A stretch of DNA of 64,000 nt from Lomentospora prolificans (lineage: Eukaryota; Ascomycota; Sordariomycetes; Microascales; Microascaceae). The translations under genes and the position numbers were made by a program. Below the pieces are notes generated by a model. The model had not been told where the DNA came from, did not search any database, and saw only the letters and a list, made by a program, of their open reading frames with translations. The DNA is taken from positions 930,001-994,000 of the forward strand of contig JARFXM010000006.1 in the NCBI GenBank assembly GCA_029532625.1, written 5' to 3'. Below are positions 1 to 9,049 of the stretch, one piece after another. Every line of letters begins with the position of its first letter. The first letter of the stretch is position 1.

Positions 1-732
1 CACCACGCGGCCGAGTTTAACCGGAACATCAACCAGCAGCGGGACATGCGTAGCGACTACCTCCAAAGCATGTGGAGGCGGCCCCATGAGCAGCCTGCGA
101 CTACCAATCTCACGCCACCAGCCACGGCCGCCGAACCCGCGACGAGTCGGCCATCCCAGTCTCCGCACACCACGGCCGCGGGCCTACCGCAGTCTGGTAT
201 CATGGCGAGCCAGAGCCCGCAGATGATGATGGCAGCGCCGGCATACTCGCAGTCGATCCATTCTCAGACCACGATGAGTCAAGCCCCGATAAGAGGTATG
301 ACCCAGACATCCGCCCAAAAGAACACCAGACCAACCTCGTCGCTCTCTTCAGGCACGACGGGCAACCTCTCGCAGAACCAGGGATACAGCTACCCACAGT
401 CGAACCAGATGTGGCCACCGACGCCGCAAACCCCGCAGCACGGGTACTCGGGATACACTACGCAGAACCAACAGTCTCATGCCCAGCAGCCGGCTGCCTC
501 GCAGCTGCGCCACTCGAGTAGCGGGCAGATCCAGCCCGGGATGCAGTTTTCTAATATTCCAGGCATGAACCAAGGCTATGGAACGACCAGTCAGAGTATG
601 TATCCCGCCGACTCTACGCCCAGGCAATACATGCCTCAGAATGCGCAAGGAACACCCGCCGTTTCGCAAGCGTGGTCGAACCAGGCAACGCCAACCACCC
701 AGCAGTGGTGGACGAACACGCAGCAACAATGA
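1..732 (+). CDS. 3' end of a Gln/Ser/Pro-rich protein, 5' part outside window
   Basis: The reading frame is open from base 1 to the stop at 730-732, giving the last 243 residues of a longer protein. The first ATG in this stretch (46) is internal, because the frame is already open upstream of it. The segment is low in complexity and rich in Gln, Ser, Thr, Pro and Asn, with repeated QN, SQ and TPQ patterns and a Trp pair next to the glutamine-rich C terminus. Such tails are common in fungal transcription or chromatin regulators. The first 30 residues are more charged and ordered-looking (FNRNINQQRD, then YLQSMWRRP) and may be the end of a folded region. I do not recognise the family. Intron boundaries inside the segment cannot be excluded. 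Confidence 0.75.
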   Translation, partial: HHAAEFNRNINQQRDMRSDYLQSMWRRPHEQPATTNLTPPATAAEPATSRPSQSPHTTAAGLPQSGIMASQSPQMMMAAPAYSQSIHSQTTMSQAPIRGMTQTSAQKNTRPTSSLSSGTTGNLSQNQGYSYPQSNQMWPPTPQTPQHGYSGYTTQNQQSHAQQPAASQLRHSSSGQIQPGMQFSNIPGMNQGYGTTSQSMYPADSTPRQYMPQNAQGTPAVSQAWSNQATPTTQQWWTNTQQQ

Positions 733-2735
733 ATGTGCAATCGCTACAGGACACATCCGATGTGGCATGACATTCGTTGATTCACGGACGTTGGCTTTCG
801 GAATTATTCTTTTCATTCCCTTCTTGTTCGCAGGCTGGTACAGGCATACGGTGGATCGGATCAATGAAGCTTATATCCCTTGTGTTCACTTGTCTATTTC
901 CATACGTTCCCTTGGATCTCTGCCATCTTTTTCTCATCTCCTGGGATTTCCTCGGACAATGGGTCCTAGCTTTCCCTTATGATTTTCTACTATTTTCCTA
1001 TCTGCCTCACTCCCTCAGTATCACGAAGGGCGAGAGAGGCTCGCGTCTTTCCTTTTCTTCTGTTACTCGGTAGCCCTGTATTTTGCTCTTCCTTGGGCCG
1101 CGTCCTCTCGAGAGTAATTATCCTCTGCATTCGACTCGAGAGAGCGAAACGTGTTGCGCATGGCCGGACGGAAAGTTAAGGGGGACACGGGATTTGATGG
1201 TGCACTACAATACGAGGACGATTTCCTCTGTTGGTGAGGCGCCCAGTTGTTCGTCAGCGGAGGGTCCCCTCTGCTAGGCCACAGCCAGGCTGCGGCATGA
1301 TATGTCGGGTACCCTGGAAAGCCTACGCTCGACACTGTATGATATTACGGCAAACTACGGCTTCTCCCCTCCTATTGCACTTGAAGAGGCATTCCCGTCC
1401 CTCTTGTGGTAGCCCGGCCTCCATCCTAGCGCCACGACCAATTCCACAGTTTGCGATTACGGGTCCAACGCATAGTCTACGAGGATTCATTGCAGGGCGG
1501 AGCGTTGTCTTCTACTTGATTACAAGGGTGGCGGCGGGTTGTATGCGGATCAGGATGATAATGGCGGCGGGTAGACTGTTTTTGTTAATGCGACTTTTCC
1601 CACGTTCTGGAGGGTTTCTTTTGTTCCCTCCCTTTTCATTATTTTTTGGCCTCCATCCCCCCTCTGTCTATCTCGGCTCGGTATAGTGTGTCACGGGTCA
1701 TAATGGTATTGTTGATATTTTGCACCGCTTTCGTTCTTTTCTCATGTCAGTTTGGTACTAACGCCTTTCCTTTCTTTTTTTCTTTTTTCTCTTTTTTTTC
1801 CTTCCTTCTGTTTGAGCTGGCAATGGCACATCATCAAGGATACCTCGGCAATGAAAGGGGCTGTTGGGTTAGGGATCTGTCTTCTTTTTTTTCTTGTTTT
1901 TTTTTTCTTTTGCACTGCCTTTCCTCGCTTCAGTATCTGTATGGAGGTTGTGTTTTATTCTCCTTATCTCTTTACTATTTTGAATACTATTCTCCGTACC
2001 CTTTTTGAATCCTCCCGTTTGTTAGTGGTTAGCCAACGCAGGTCTCCATATTGAAATCTTGTTGATCCGGCTGGAGAGCCTTGGGTCATCGGCGACCAGT
2101 TTCTCTTTGGTAGGCATATGATGCGGAATTTGGAGTACCCGATAGCGTCTCTGCTTTCTCTTCTGGCTCTCTCTTATTAGGCACTCGTCGGCATATGGGA
2201 TGACGGACAGGGAGAAACGGATGCATTGCAAGGTGCTGGTGGGTTATATTCTTCTAGGGCGTATTTGCTTCTTGCAGAGCTCCCTGGGTGGTAACGGGGT
2301 TCGGTAGAGGGCTTCAGGATGGGCTTGGCTTGGGACCTTTGAGCTTTTACTATTATGTTTTATTCTTTCCTATGCTCCTGTTTGATTCTTCCTAGCGGGA
2401 AGAAGTAACTTTCTTCTGTGATTCTTCGGGTTGTGGGATTCTATATATGCTGTCTTTTCTATCGGTTTTTCGTTTCAGTCCGTCGTATCTTAGGTTGAAT
2501 ACACGCGAACTAGTAGTTGTTTTCTTACTGCGACTTGATCTATTTGCCGACAATGAGCGTCTCTGGGATAATCTAGTCCCGTTTTTTCCAATGAGATAGC
2601 TATAAGTATCGGATGGAAGTGTTGAAAGCATTGTCATGATACACCTATTTTTGATAACGTATATTACGGCTACGACTTGATCGTCCGTCCGTATGCAATG
2701 GTAAAAGATGCGCCACGGAATGTCGCCCCAGTCCC
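733..2735. other. Convergent intergenic region with pyrimidine tracts
   Basis: This region lies between the stop of the Gln-rich gene (+) and the stop of DPB4 (-), so it should hold two 3' UTRs. It contains long T/C tracts on the plus strand at about 1765-1810 and 1881-1911. The short ORFs here are low-complexity translations of these tracts and show no family resemblance. No gene is supported. Confidence 0.6.
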
Positions 2736-3924
2736 TCAATCGCTCTCATCCCCATCATCATCATCATCATCATCCTCTTCGTCATCCCTCCCTTCCAACA
2801 CGCCCACCTCCTCCTCCTCCTCCTCGCCTTCATCTTCTTCGTCCTCATCCTCATCCTCCTCATCCCCGTCCTCATCCTCGTCCTCATCCTCATCCTCATC
2901 TTCTTCTACCTCATCCTCCTCCGGCACTGTCTCCGCATCATCAACGTCTTCCGTCGCGTCCACGCCGCCACCACCCTCAATCTTGGCCTTTTTCGCCCTG
3001 GCGCCTCGTTCCCGGTTTGCGTCCGCCTCGCTAGCGATGGTGGTGTCCGGGTCGAGGTTGGTGGAGACGTCGCCGTCGATGGCGCTGAGGGTGGAGGTAT
3101 CTGCCGCGGCGCGTTTCGCGGCGGCGGCCTTTTGGCGGTAGTTGGAGCGTTTGGTAGTTTGGATCTGGTTGAATTCTACGAGGGGATTCGATTAGCATCG
3201 GAAAATGAAAGGGGGGGCCGAAACAGAACGGCAAGTCGGCCGGGGGGGGGGCTGGGGGCAGAGGGGCAGAGGGGCAGAGGGGGATGGGACGGACTGGCAA
3301 ATTCGGCTTCTAGGGGCTCGCGGAGGAAGCCAAACTCTGTGTCTTCGAGGGCTTGGAAGACGTCCGCGGGGAGGACGGTTTTCTTGCCCGCGCTTTGGGC
3401 GTGCTCGTTGGCGCTAGCAGAGTTGGAGTTAGCGACATGGAATGATACGCGAGGCGGCACACAGGGGGGGGGAAGGGAGAAGGGAAAACGAACTGGGAAG
3501 CAAGATAGCTGATGAACACGGTGGCGCTCTGCCTCAGAGCCAGCACGGCATTCGCTTGCAGCTGGATGTTCTGCGGTAATACGCCCTTGGCCAGCCTCGT
3601 AATGATGGATTTCGGTAGGTTAAGGTCCTGAAGGGTCCGGAAGTCAGCGTTTGTCTCCAAGGTCTCAATTAGGCTTCGGCGGGGGCTGTTGTGACCCAGG
3701 GGACAGGAACGCACATCGATGCTCACACCCTCCTTGACCTCCTTGCCTTCCTTTGGCTCCTTACCCTCTTTACTACCCTCCTTGTCCCTCTTCTCCGCCG
3801 TCGAGGGGGTGGGCGGCTCGATCTGGCTCGGCTCCTCCGTGGCGCCGGACTCGGCGGCGGGTTTGGGGGCTGGGCGGACTGCGACGTCGCTCTTGCGGCC
3901 GGCGTCGCTTTTCCGGGGCGGCAT
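2736..3924 (-). CDS. DPB4: DNA polymerase epsilon subunit D (Dpb4, histone-fold protein)
   Basis: Four exons on the minus strand: 3924-3715, 3627-3494, 3413-3295 and 3175-2736, encoding 300 residues. The histone fold covers about residues 71-150, starting DLNLPKSIITRLAKG and continuing through ATVFISYLASHANEHAQ and KKTVLPADVFQALED, the pattern of Dpb4/POLE3. In this family the protein pairs with Dpb3/POLE4 in the leading-strand polymerase and also serves ISW2/CHRAC-type remodellers. Intron 1 (3714-3628, 87 nt) keeps the frame and has no stop. Removing it joins EGVSID directly to DLNLPKS as the family expects. Intron 2 has a CTAAC branch site and a CTAG acceptor. Residues 226-300 form an almost purely Asp/Glu tail, coded by GAT/GAC/GAG/GAA repeats. 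A basic linker (KRSNYRQKAAAAKR) precedes it. The family call is firm and the exon map is good. Confidence 0.9.
2750..2930. repeat. Coding trinucleotide repeat (TCN/CTC) of the DPB4 acidic tail
   Basis: An almost pure TCA/TCC/TCT/TCG repeat on the plus strand reads as Asp/Glu codons on the minus strand in the last DPB4 exon. Such repeats often vary in length between strains. The serine-rich ORF on the opposite strand is a by-product of the repeat. Confidence 0.85.
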
Positions 3925-4123
3925 GGTGATTCTTTAGTGTGTGTGTGTGTGTGCGCTGTTGCGAAAGGTGGGTAGAAGGGTGATGTGTAGGGGTATATAT
4001 ATATGAATATATATATGCTTGCGAGGCCGGGTGGGGGTGGATGGGCGAGGTAGTGGCGGCCGGGGGAAGAGCGGTATGGGCGTGAGTGACGATGGTGCGA
4101 CAGCGCCAATGCTAAACGAAACG

Positions 4124-4130
4124 TCGCGTG
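4124..4130 (-). promoter_or_regulatory. ACGCG core upstream of DPB4, possible MBF site
   Basis: Read on the minus strand this is CACGCGA, about 200 bp upstream of the DPB4 start codon. ACGCG is the core of the Mlu I cell-cycle box bound by MBF-type factors at fungal replication genes. The motif is short and may occur by chance. Confidence 0.25.
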
Positions 4131-4616
4131 AACCGCTGCTCACTTGCCCGTCGTGAATCTTCCGATGCGTGAATGTCGGAGGACAGGACACAACGTCCTA
4201 CTGCTTAGGCAAAACACGGCGGATGAAGGCCTCAGCAGAATTCCAAGACGGCAGCCTGAGGGGTCGACCAGAAGAAGGGAAGGGAGATAAAAAAAATAAA
4301 ATAAAAATAAAATAAAGCCCTTGCCAACCAAGCGCTCAGGTGCACAAAGCTAGATGCTTCCAATTATTATGGTTTCCTCCAATTCAAAACAGTGTAATCG
4401 GATTCCGTCAAGTCGTCCGTCCCCAGCCTCGTCGTCGCATGTGTTGATGTGGCTGCCAAACGTTTGCAAGCGCCAGCATGTGAGGTTGAGCGAGGGGCTG
4501 AAATTGAAATTGAAATTCCCCAACAGCGCAGGCGCGTCGGAACTTTGGTTTTCGCGTTAATTGGTCTTTTCGAAAAAAGGTTCGTTTAAGCACAACTACT
4601 AATTTCGTAAGCCACA

Positions 4617-4647
4617 ACCACGGTGCCACCACGGTGCACCACGGTGC
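4617..4647. repeat. Tandem ACCACGGTGC motif, three copies
   Basis: The 10-bp unit ACCACGGTGC occurs at 4617-4626, 4628-4637 and 4638-4647, with one extra base between the first two copies. It lies in non-coding DNA. Its function is unknown. Confidence 0.8.
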
Positions 4648-4944
4648 CACACCCCACAACCGCCACCGCAGCCAGCTGGCGACCATCATTTGTATCTTCC
4701 CTGCACAAACACCGAGAAATCAAACGATAATAATCTTCCTTCCCAATCGTCTGTCGTCTAATTAGTCCTTCTCTATCCACACACAGGTATAACTCTCCTC
4801 TTCTTGAAATAGAGAATATACTCACTGCAGCCTGGGATTCCAAGCCCCAGTGCTAATCCAACCCCAAACGCCCTAGCGATTTCAAATCCCAGGATCCCCA
4901 AAGTCAAGGTACCCCTCAACCTGAACTGAGAACAGAGAATAGAC

Positions 4945-4974
4945 AAAGAAAGAAAGAAAGAAAGAAAGAAAGAA
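4945..4974. repeat. AAAG microsatellite
   Basis: About 7.5 perfect units of AAAG in non-coding DNA. Confidence 0.95.
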
Positions 4975-5556
4975 CCATGAACGAGATAAACTTTGCAGGA
5001 ACCAAAAATATCCAGAAACTCTTTCCCCCTCTCCTCCCGTGAATCCAGACCCAGAATCCCGTGCGCTGCGCCAACATCCCACGCCAACGTCAACCAGCCC
5101 TTCTCGGCACGCCTCAAACACTCGGCATCCCGGCTCTTTGACTTATTCCGACCTGCGCCCCGTTGGCCTTCGGATCGTCTGTCCTTCCTTCAAGTGCCCT
5201 TGTCCTTTGATCACCCTTTTCTCTTTAGGATTCCTTCTTCACTGTATGGCGTTTCCTTGTTACGCGCACACGTAGGTTAGGTTCAGGGTTATATCCCGCT
5301 CTGTTTTCTGCCGGACTCCGCGCTCAAACGATTGTAATTCTCATGAGCTCTTTTCGCCAGCGGCCCTGAGTTGACGTCTCTTCATGGACCTGCCGTAGCT
5401 GCCTGTCGACATCTTGGCATAGTCCTTCTGCAAGGACAGCTTCACGAGGGATCATGCAATTTGTTGAAGAGCAACATCACCGTTGTATAAACACAGACTA
5501 TCAAATCTATCTGTATGTACGCTCCCTTCCAGATGAATGGGAGTGACGCTACCTCG

Positions 5557-5610
5557 ACTGACACGTCCCTTTAGACTGACACGTCCCTTTAGACTGACAC
5601 GTCCCTTTAG
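5557..5610. repeat. Three perfect copies of an 18-bp tandem repeat
   Basis: The unit ACTGACACGTCCCTTTAG is present at 5557-5574, 5575-5592 and 5593-5610 without mismatch, and the last copy runs into CTAG. The copies are identical, which points to recent expansion. Each unit contains CACGT, the core of an E-box. The site is non-coding. Confidence 0.95.
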
Positions 5611-5837
5611 CTAGACTCCTCAACTACCTGGTACCCATGTAATAGTGCGCCAGTCTTCCGCTGTGCCTATGTAAGAGATAAATTAAGAGGAAAGAATGGG
5701 GTGTGCTCAACGGCTGTCGCAGCACCCTGCACGTGTGAGACGAGGGGAACAAGCCATCAACCTCGGAAGGAGAGGGGTATAATGGTGAGAGTAGAGAGAG
5801 TGGAGAGAGTGGGAGAGTCGGATATGCTAGAGGGCAA

Positions 5838-6021
5838 AAGAAAGAAGAGAGAGAGAAAGAGAGAGAGACACAGAGAGTGAGAGAGAGAGACACAGTGTGA
5901 GAGAGAGACACACAGAGAGTGAGAGAGAGAGACACAGAGAGTGAGAGAGTGAGACAGAGTGAGAGACACACACAGGGAGATAGAGAGACACAGAGAGAGA
6001 GAGAGTGTGTGTGTGTGTGCG
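5838..6021. repeat. Compound GA/CA/GT microsatellite
   Basis: About 180 bp of interrupted GAGAGA and CACA blocks, ending in a GT run. The Ser/Leu/Cys-rich ORFs over it on the minus strand and the Arg/Glu-rich ones on the plus strand are low-complexity artefacts. Confidence 0.9.
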
Positions 6022-6442
6022 AGCGAGACGGCCGCAAAGCGGCACATCACAAATGTTATCGACAAGAAAATCTAACAAGTCGGCGTCGTCTTCGTTTCGT
6101 CTGCTGCGTCGACCGCCGGGGGTATATCCTCCAAAGAAAAGCCCAATTCCTAACTTAATCCAGTCTCCAATCATGCATCTGTTCAACCCACTGTGTTCCC
6201 AACGCGAAGGCACAAGCCGCCTTCCGTCTTAGAACACCCCAAGGCAAGTCACAAGTGAGCCCGTCAGGGGACAAAAGAAAAGATGATATATAGCACGCCC
6301 CTCCAAGAGCCAAGACATTCGCGCATAACTCTGACGACACAGCAAAAAGAAGAGAAAGCCCGAGGTGGAGGCGTCAGCAAATACTGGATAATCTTCCGGG
6401 CTCTGAACGTTGGAACAAAGAAGAATTGGCGAGAAAAGAGGG

Positions 6443-6472
<30 letters not shown>
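6443..6472. repeat. Poly(A) run of 30 bases
   Basis: Thirty uninterrupted A residues on the plus strand in non-coding DNA downstream of the membrane-protein gene. A retroposed tail is possible, but I see no flanking target-site duplication or recognisable parent gene, so a simple homopolymer is preferred. Confidence 0.9.
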
Positions 6473-6474
<2 letters not shown>

Positions 6475-7360
6475 GATACATAAGAATGTAAAAAGACGAA
6501 AAAAGAAAGAAAAATCCCGGATCGAGGCCCGTGTGAGTGTGTGCAGCGAATACCCTTGCCGTCGATCCCTGTCATTCACCAACAGCCTGGGTCACGGGCG
6601 AAAGAGAATCCCCAGGGCCTGATCGCATCTCAGCACAGCCATGATTGCCGGTGCGGGTAAGAGTGCGACGCCTCCTATAGCTGTCATCCATTATGACGGA
6701 TGAACACGCAAAGATGAAGTGATGGGAAAAAAAGAACACCAGTGGTAGCGGAATTGTGCCCACACACCGACGGGAAACCTGAAACTCGAGAGCAGCCGAA
6801 CCCCGCACCACAACCAAATCCAGGTATGCGCCGAGGCATAGTGGCACCGACGGCCTCGATGGAATTTTGGAACTTCATGGATCCATGACGTTGACGGGGG
6901 ACAGTGTTCTCGAACAAGGCGGCAAGAACGCTTCCGGAGAACCCTAAAGGGTGCAACCTAGGATAGCATCGCCCGCCTGAGACCCAAACAAACTTGGATT
7001 TTTACGTCCGAGCAGACCATCTGCCTGTTCGATCCACTGGGCTTGCGCAGCGGGGTGAGGAAATAAAGATGAAAAATAAAAAGAGAGAGAAAGAGAGAAA
7101 GAGGGATAAACAGGTATGAAGCATGGACTGCGTCGTTCCAGAGACCAAACCCCCAGTCAATGGATGATTGTTTTCCAGGTGGATCATTGTCCTTCCCGAT
7201 GAGGAGAATCCGACCCAGGGAACCCTGGAGACGGAGCGTGAGAAAAGGACCCGGAAGAAAGACGACCACCGTCGCACCCGGCGCTAGTGTCGCGGGCATC
7301 CCAACACACACTCTCTCACACACATACTCACACACGTCCTATCCACTCTTGCAAAATAGC

Positions 7361-9049
7361 TCAACCGATGGCCCGCCCAATCTGAGACTCGGGCGTAGCG
7401 TTCGACTTGGGTAGCAGCGGGCGGGGAGACATGGCACCCATGAAGTAATCGTCATCGAAAGATGTCCGAGGCGGGTTGGACGAGTCGCTATAGATGCGTG
7501 CATGCTTGCGATCGTACGAGTGCGAAGTGCGCGGATAGTAGTATGCGTACTCGTTGCTCGCCCGTGGAGACGACCCTGGCCACTGGCTCTCGCTTCCACT
7601 TCTGGGCCGGAATGTTGCTCCCCGCATACTACTCTGGCTGCTCCGCGAGCGTATATGTCTGTGCGATTTGGAGAGCCTTGAGTGATGCCTCCTGGGTGTC
7701 GGGATGAAGGCTTCGTCACCCTCTACGGTGTCGTCCGTGAGCCCCGGTCGTGAATTCGGAGCCCGGGCGAGCACGGCAGCCGAAGGAATGTCGATGCTCT
7801 TCTTCGCGGTATGAAAAGATTTGGGAGAGAGCTCGGGAACGCCAGCAGCAGAAGCCGCGTTCTGGTAAACGATGACGCTCGGAGGCTTCTTAATGGAAAT
7901 TGCAGATGAAGAGGGACGGGTTGCCGAGGCTGTTCGTGGGCTCGCGGTATACTTCTCGGTAGCGGCACTCTTCTTCCAGGACTCGATCTCCTCGTCGTCT
8001 ATGGGGGATATGCCTCGCGCAAGAAACGGTAGTTTCCCCTTCTTAACGCGGTAGCAGACCAATATGCTACCCAAGACAATCAAGAACGCGACGACCGAGA
8101 GCACCGTGCTAAGCGTGATAATAAGGGTGCGGTTAGTGGAGAATCCAGAGCCGGGATTCCCGCCGCCCGTGTTGTTAGGATTGTTAGTGTTCATGTCGTC
8201 GTCGTTGTCTCCGTCAGTGTCTCCGTTGTCGTGGTTGGTGTTGCCGTGGCCGTTATCTCCTGGTTTATCCGGTCGATTAGAAGAGCCGTTGTCAGCTCTC
8301 CCGTTTCCGTCTGTAGAACTACTTCCAGGTACGGTCGAAGGGTCTTCGGGATTTTTGCCGGCATTCGAACTTGACTCGTCACCCTTCACATTGCCATTGC
8401 CCGTGTTAGAATCGTTCGTCACAGGTGCAGGCTGATCTGCGGATTGGTCAGAACTGTTGCCTCCGCTAGGCTGTTGCGGTTGCTGGGGTTGCTGGGGCTG
8501 TTGCGGTGGGTCGGGCGACGGTGAAGGACCGGTTCCGGGATTTGGCGGAGACGGGTTCGATGGGGGTGGAGAAGGAGCAGGATCTGGCGGAGGCGGTGAG
8601 GGATTGGGGGTCCAAGCCGGAGGAGACGGCGGGTTCGGGCTTGGTGATGGATCTTGAGGCTGGGGAAAGTCAACTGGCCGGTCGGGCCGCACAGGACGTT
8701 CACTCTGAGCGTTGACAGGAGATATAACTACACAAGCCATTGACAGTTAGTCTACGTTCATGAAGTTGTTTTTGTGAAAGTACGCAAAGTGGTGGAAAGC
8801 CCGAATTAGAGTTCTTGGACGCCGCATGCAAATGCTGCCCGGAAATTGTGCTATTCCAAGCCTCTGACAGCTGTGTTCGTCATAATCTTTCGTGTTGTGA
8901 GAACTGTCCCACTTCCCACTTATAACTGGGTGGCGCCCAAGCTCTCACTACTCCCTCCTTTCCTCGAGTGCGCCCAAGAGCGAGCTAGATGACCAACCTA
9001 ATAAGCCCGCCACTATCAAAAGCAGCCTCGCTATCGTCATGTTTGCCAT
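7361..9049 (-). CDS. Secreted-type single-pass membrane protein with Pro/Asn/Asp-rich ectodomain
   Basis: Two exons on the minus strand, 9049-8998 and 8727-7361, encode 472 residues. Exon 1 plus the start of exon 2 give a continuous signal peptide (ARLLLIVAGLLVISPVNA, likely cut near residue 24). The intron (8997-8728, 270 bp) has a CTAAC branch 18 nt before its TAG acceptor, but a weak GTTGGT donor. Residues about 25-217 are a disordered ectodomain: first Pro/Ser repeats with PQQPQ units, then a Ser/Asn/Asp/Gly stretch with possible N-glycosylation sites. One transmembrane helix spans about 218-243 and is followed by basic residues (RVKKGK). The cytoplasmic tail has RGISPIDDEEIESWKK and is otherwise rich in Ser, Arg and Tyr. 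The architecture resembles fungal wall-stress sensors or mucins, but no WSC or other named domain is present. Function is unknown. Confidence 0.8.

Larger units (their letters stand above)
3925..7360. other. Intergenic region rich in simple repeats
   Basis: This lies between the DPB4 start and the 3' end of the membrane-protein gene, so it holds the DPB4 promoter and the other gene's 3' flank. It contains a GT run close to the DPB4 start (3937-3953), TA-rich tracts at about 3998-4017, a tandem CACGGTGC-type motif, an AAAG run, a three-copy 18-bp repeat, a long GA/CA microsatellite and a 30-base poly(A). No credible ORF, tRNA or transposon was found. Confidence 0.6.

Noticed and set aside
349..864. 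171-residue minus-strand ORF opposite the Gln-rich gene
   Set aside because: Antisense to a frame that is open from base 1 with clear low-complexity coding character.
2677..3141. Serine-rich plus-strand ORF of 154 residues
   Set aside because: It is the complement of the DPB4 acidic repeat and has no non-repetitive part.
6443..6472. Poly(A) run as the tail of a retroposon
   Set aside because: No target-site duplication, no recognisable parent sequence upstream, and other homopolymers are common in the same region.
8740..8740. ATG at 8740 as the start of the membrane-protein gene
   Set aside because: It falls between the branch point and acceptor of a plausible intron and gives only a partial leader. 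The upstream exon restores a full signal peptide.
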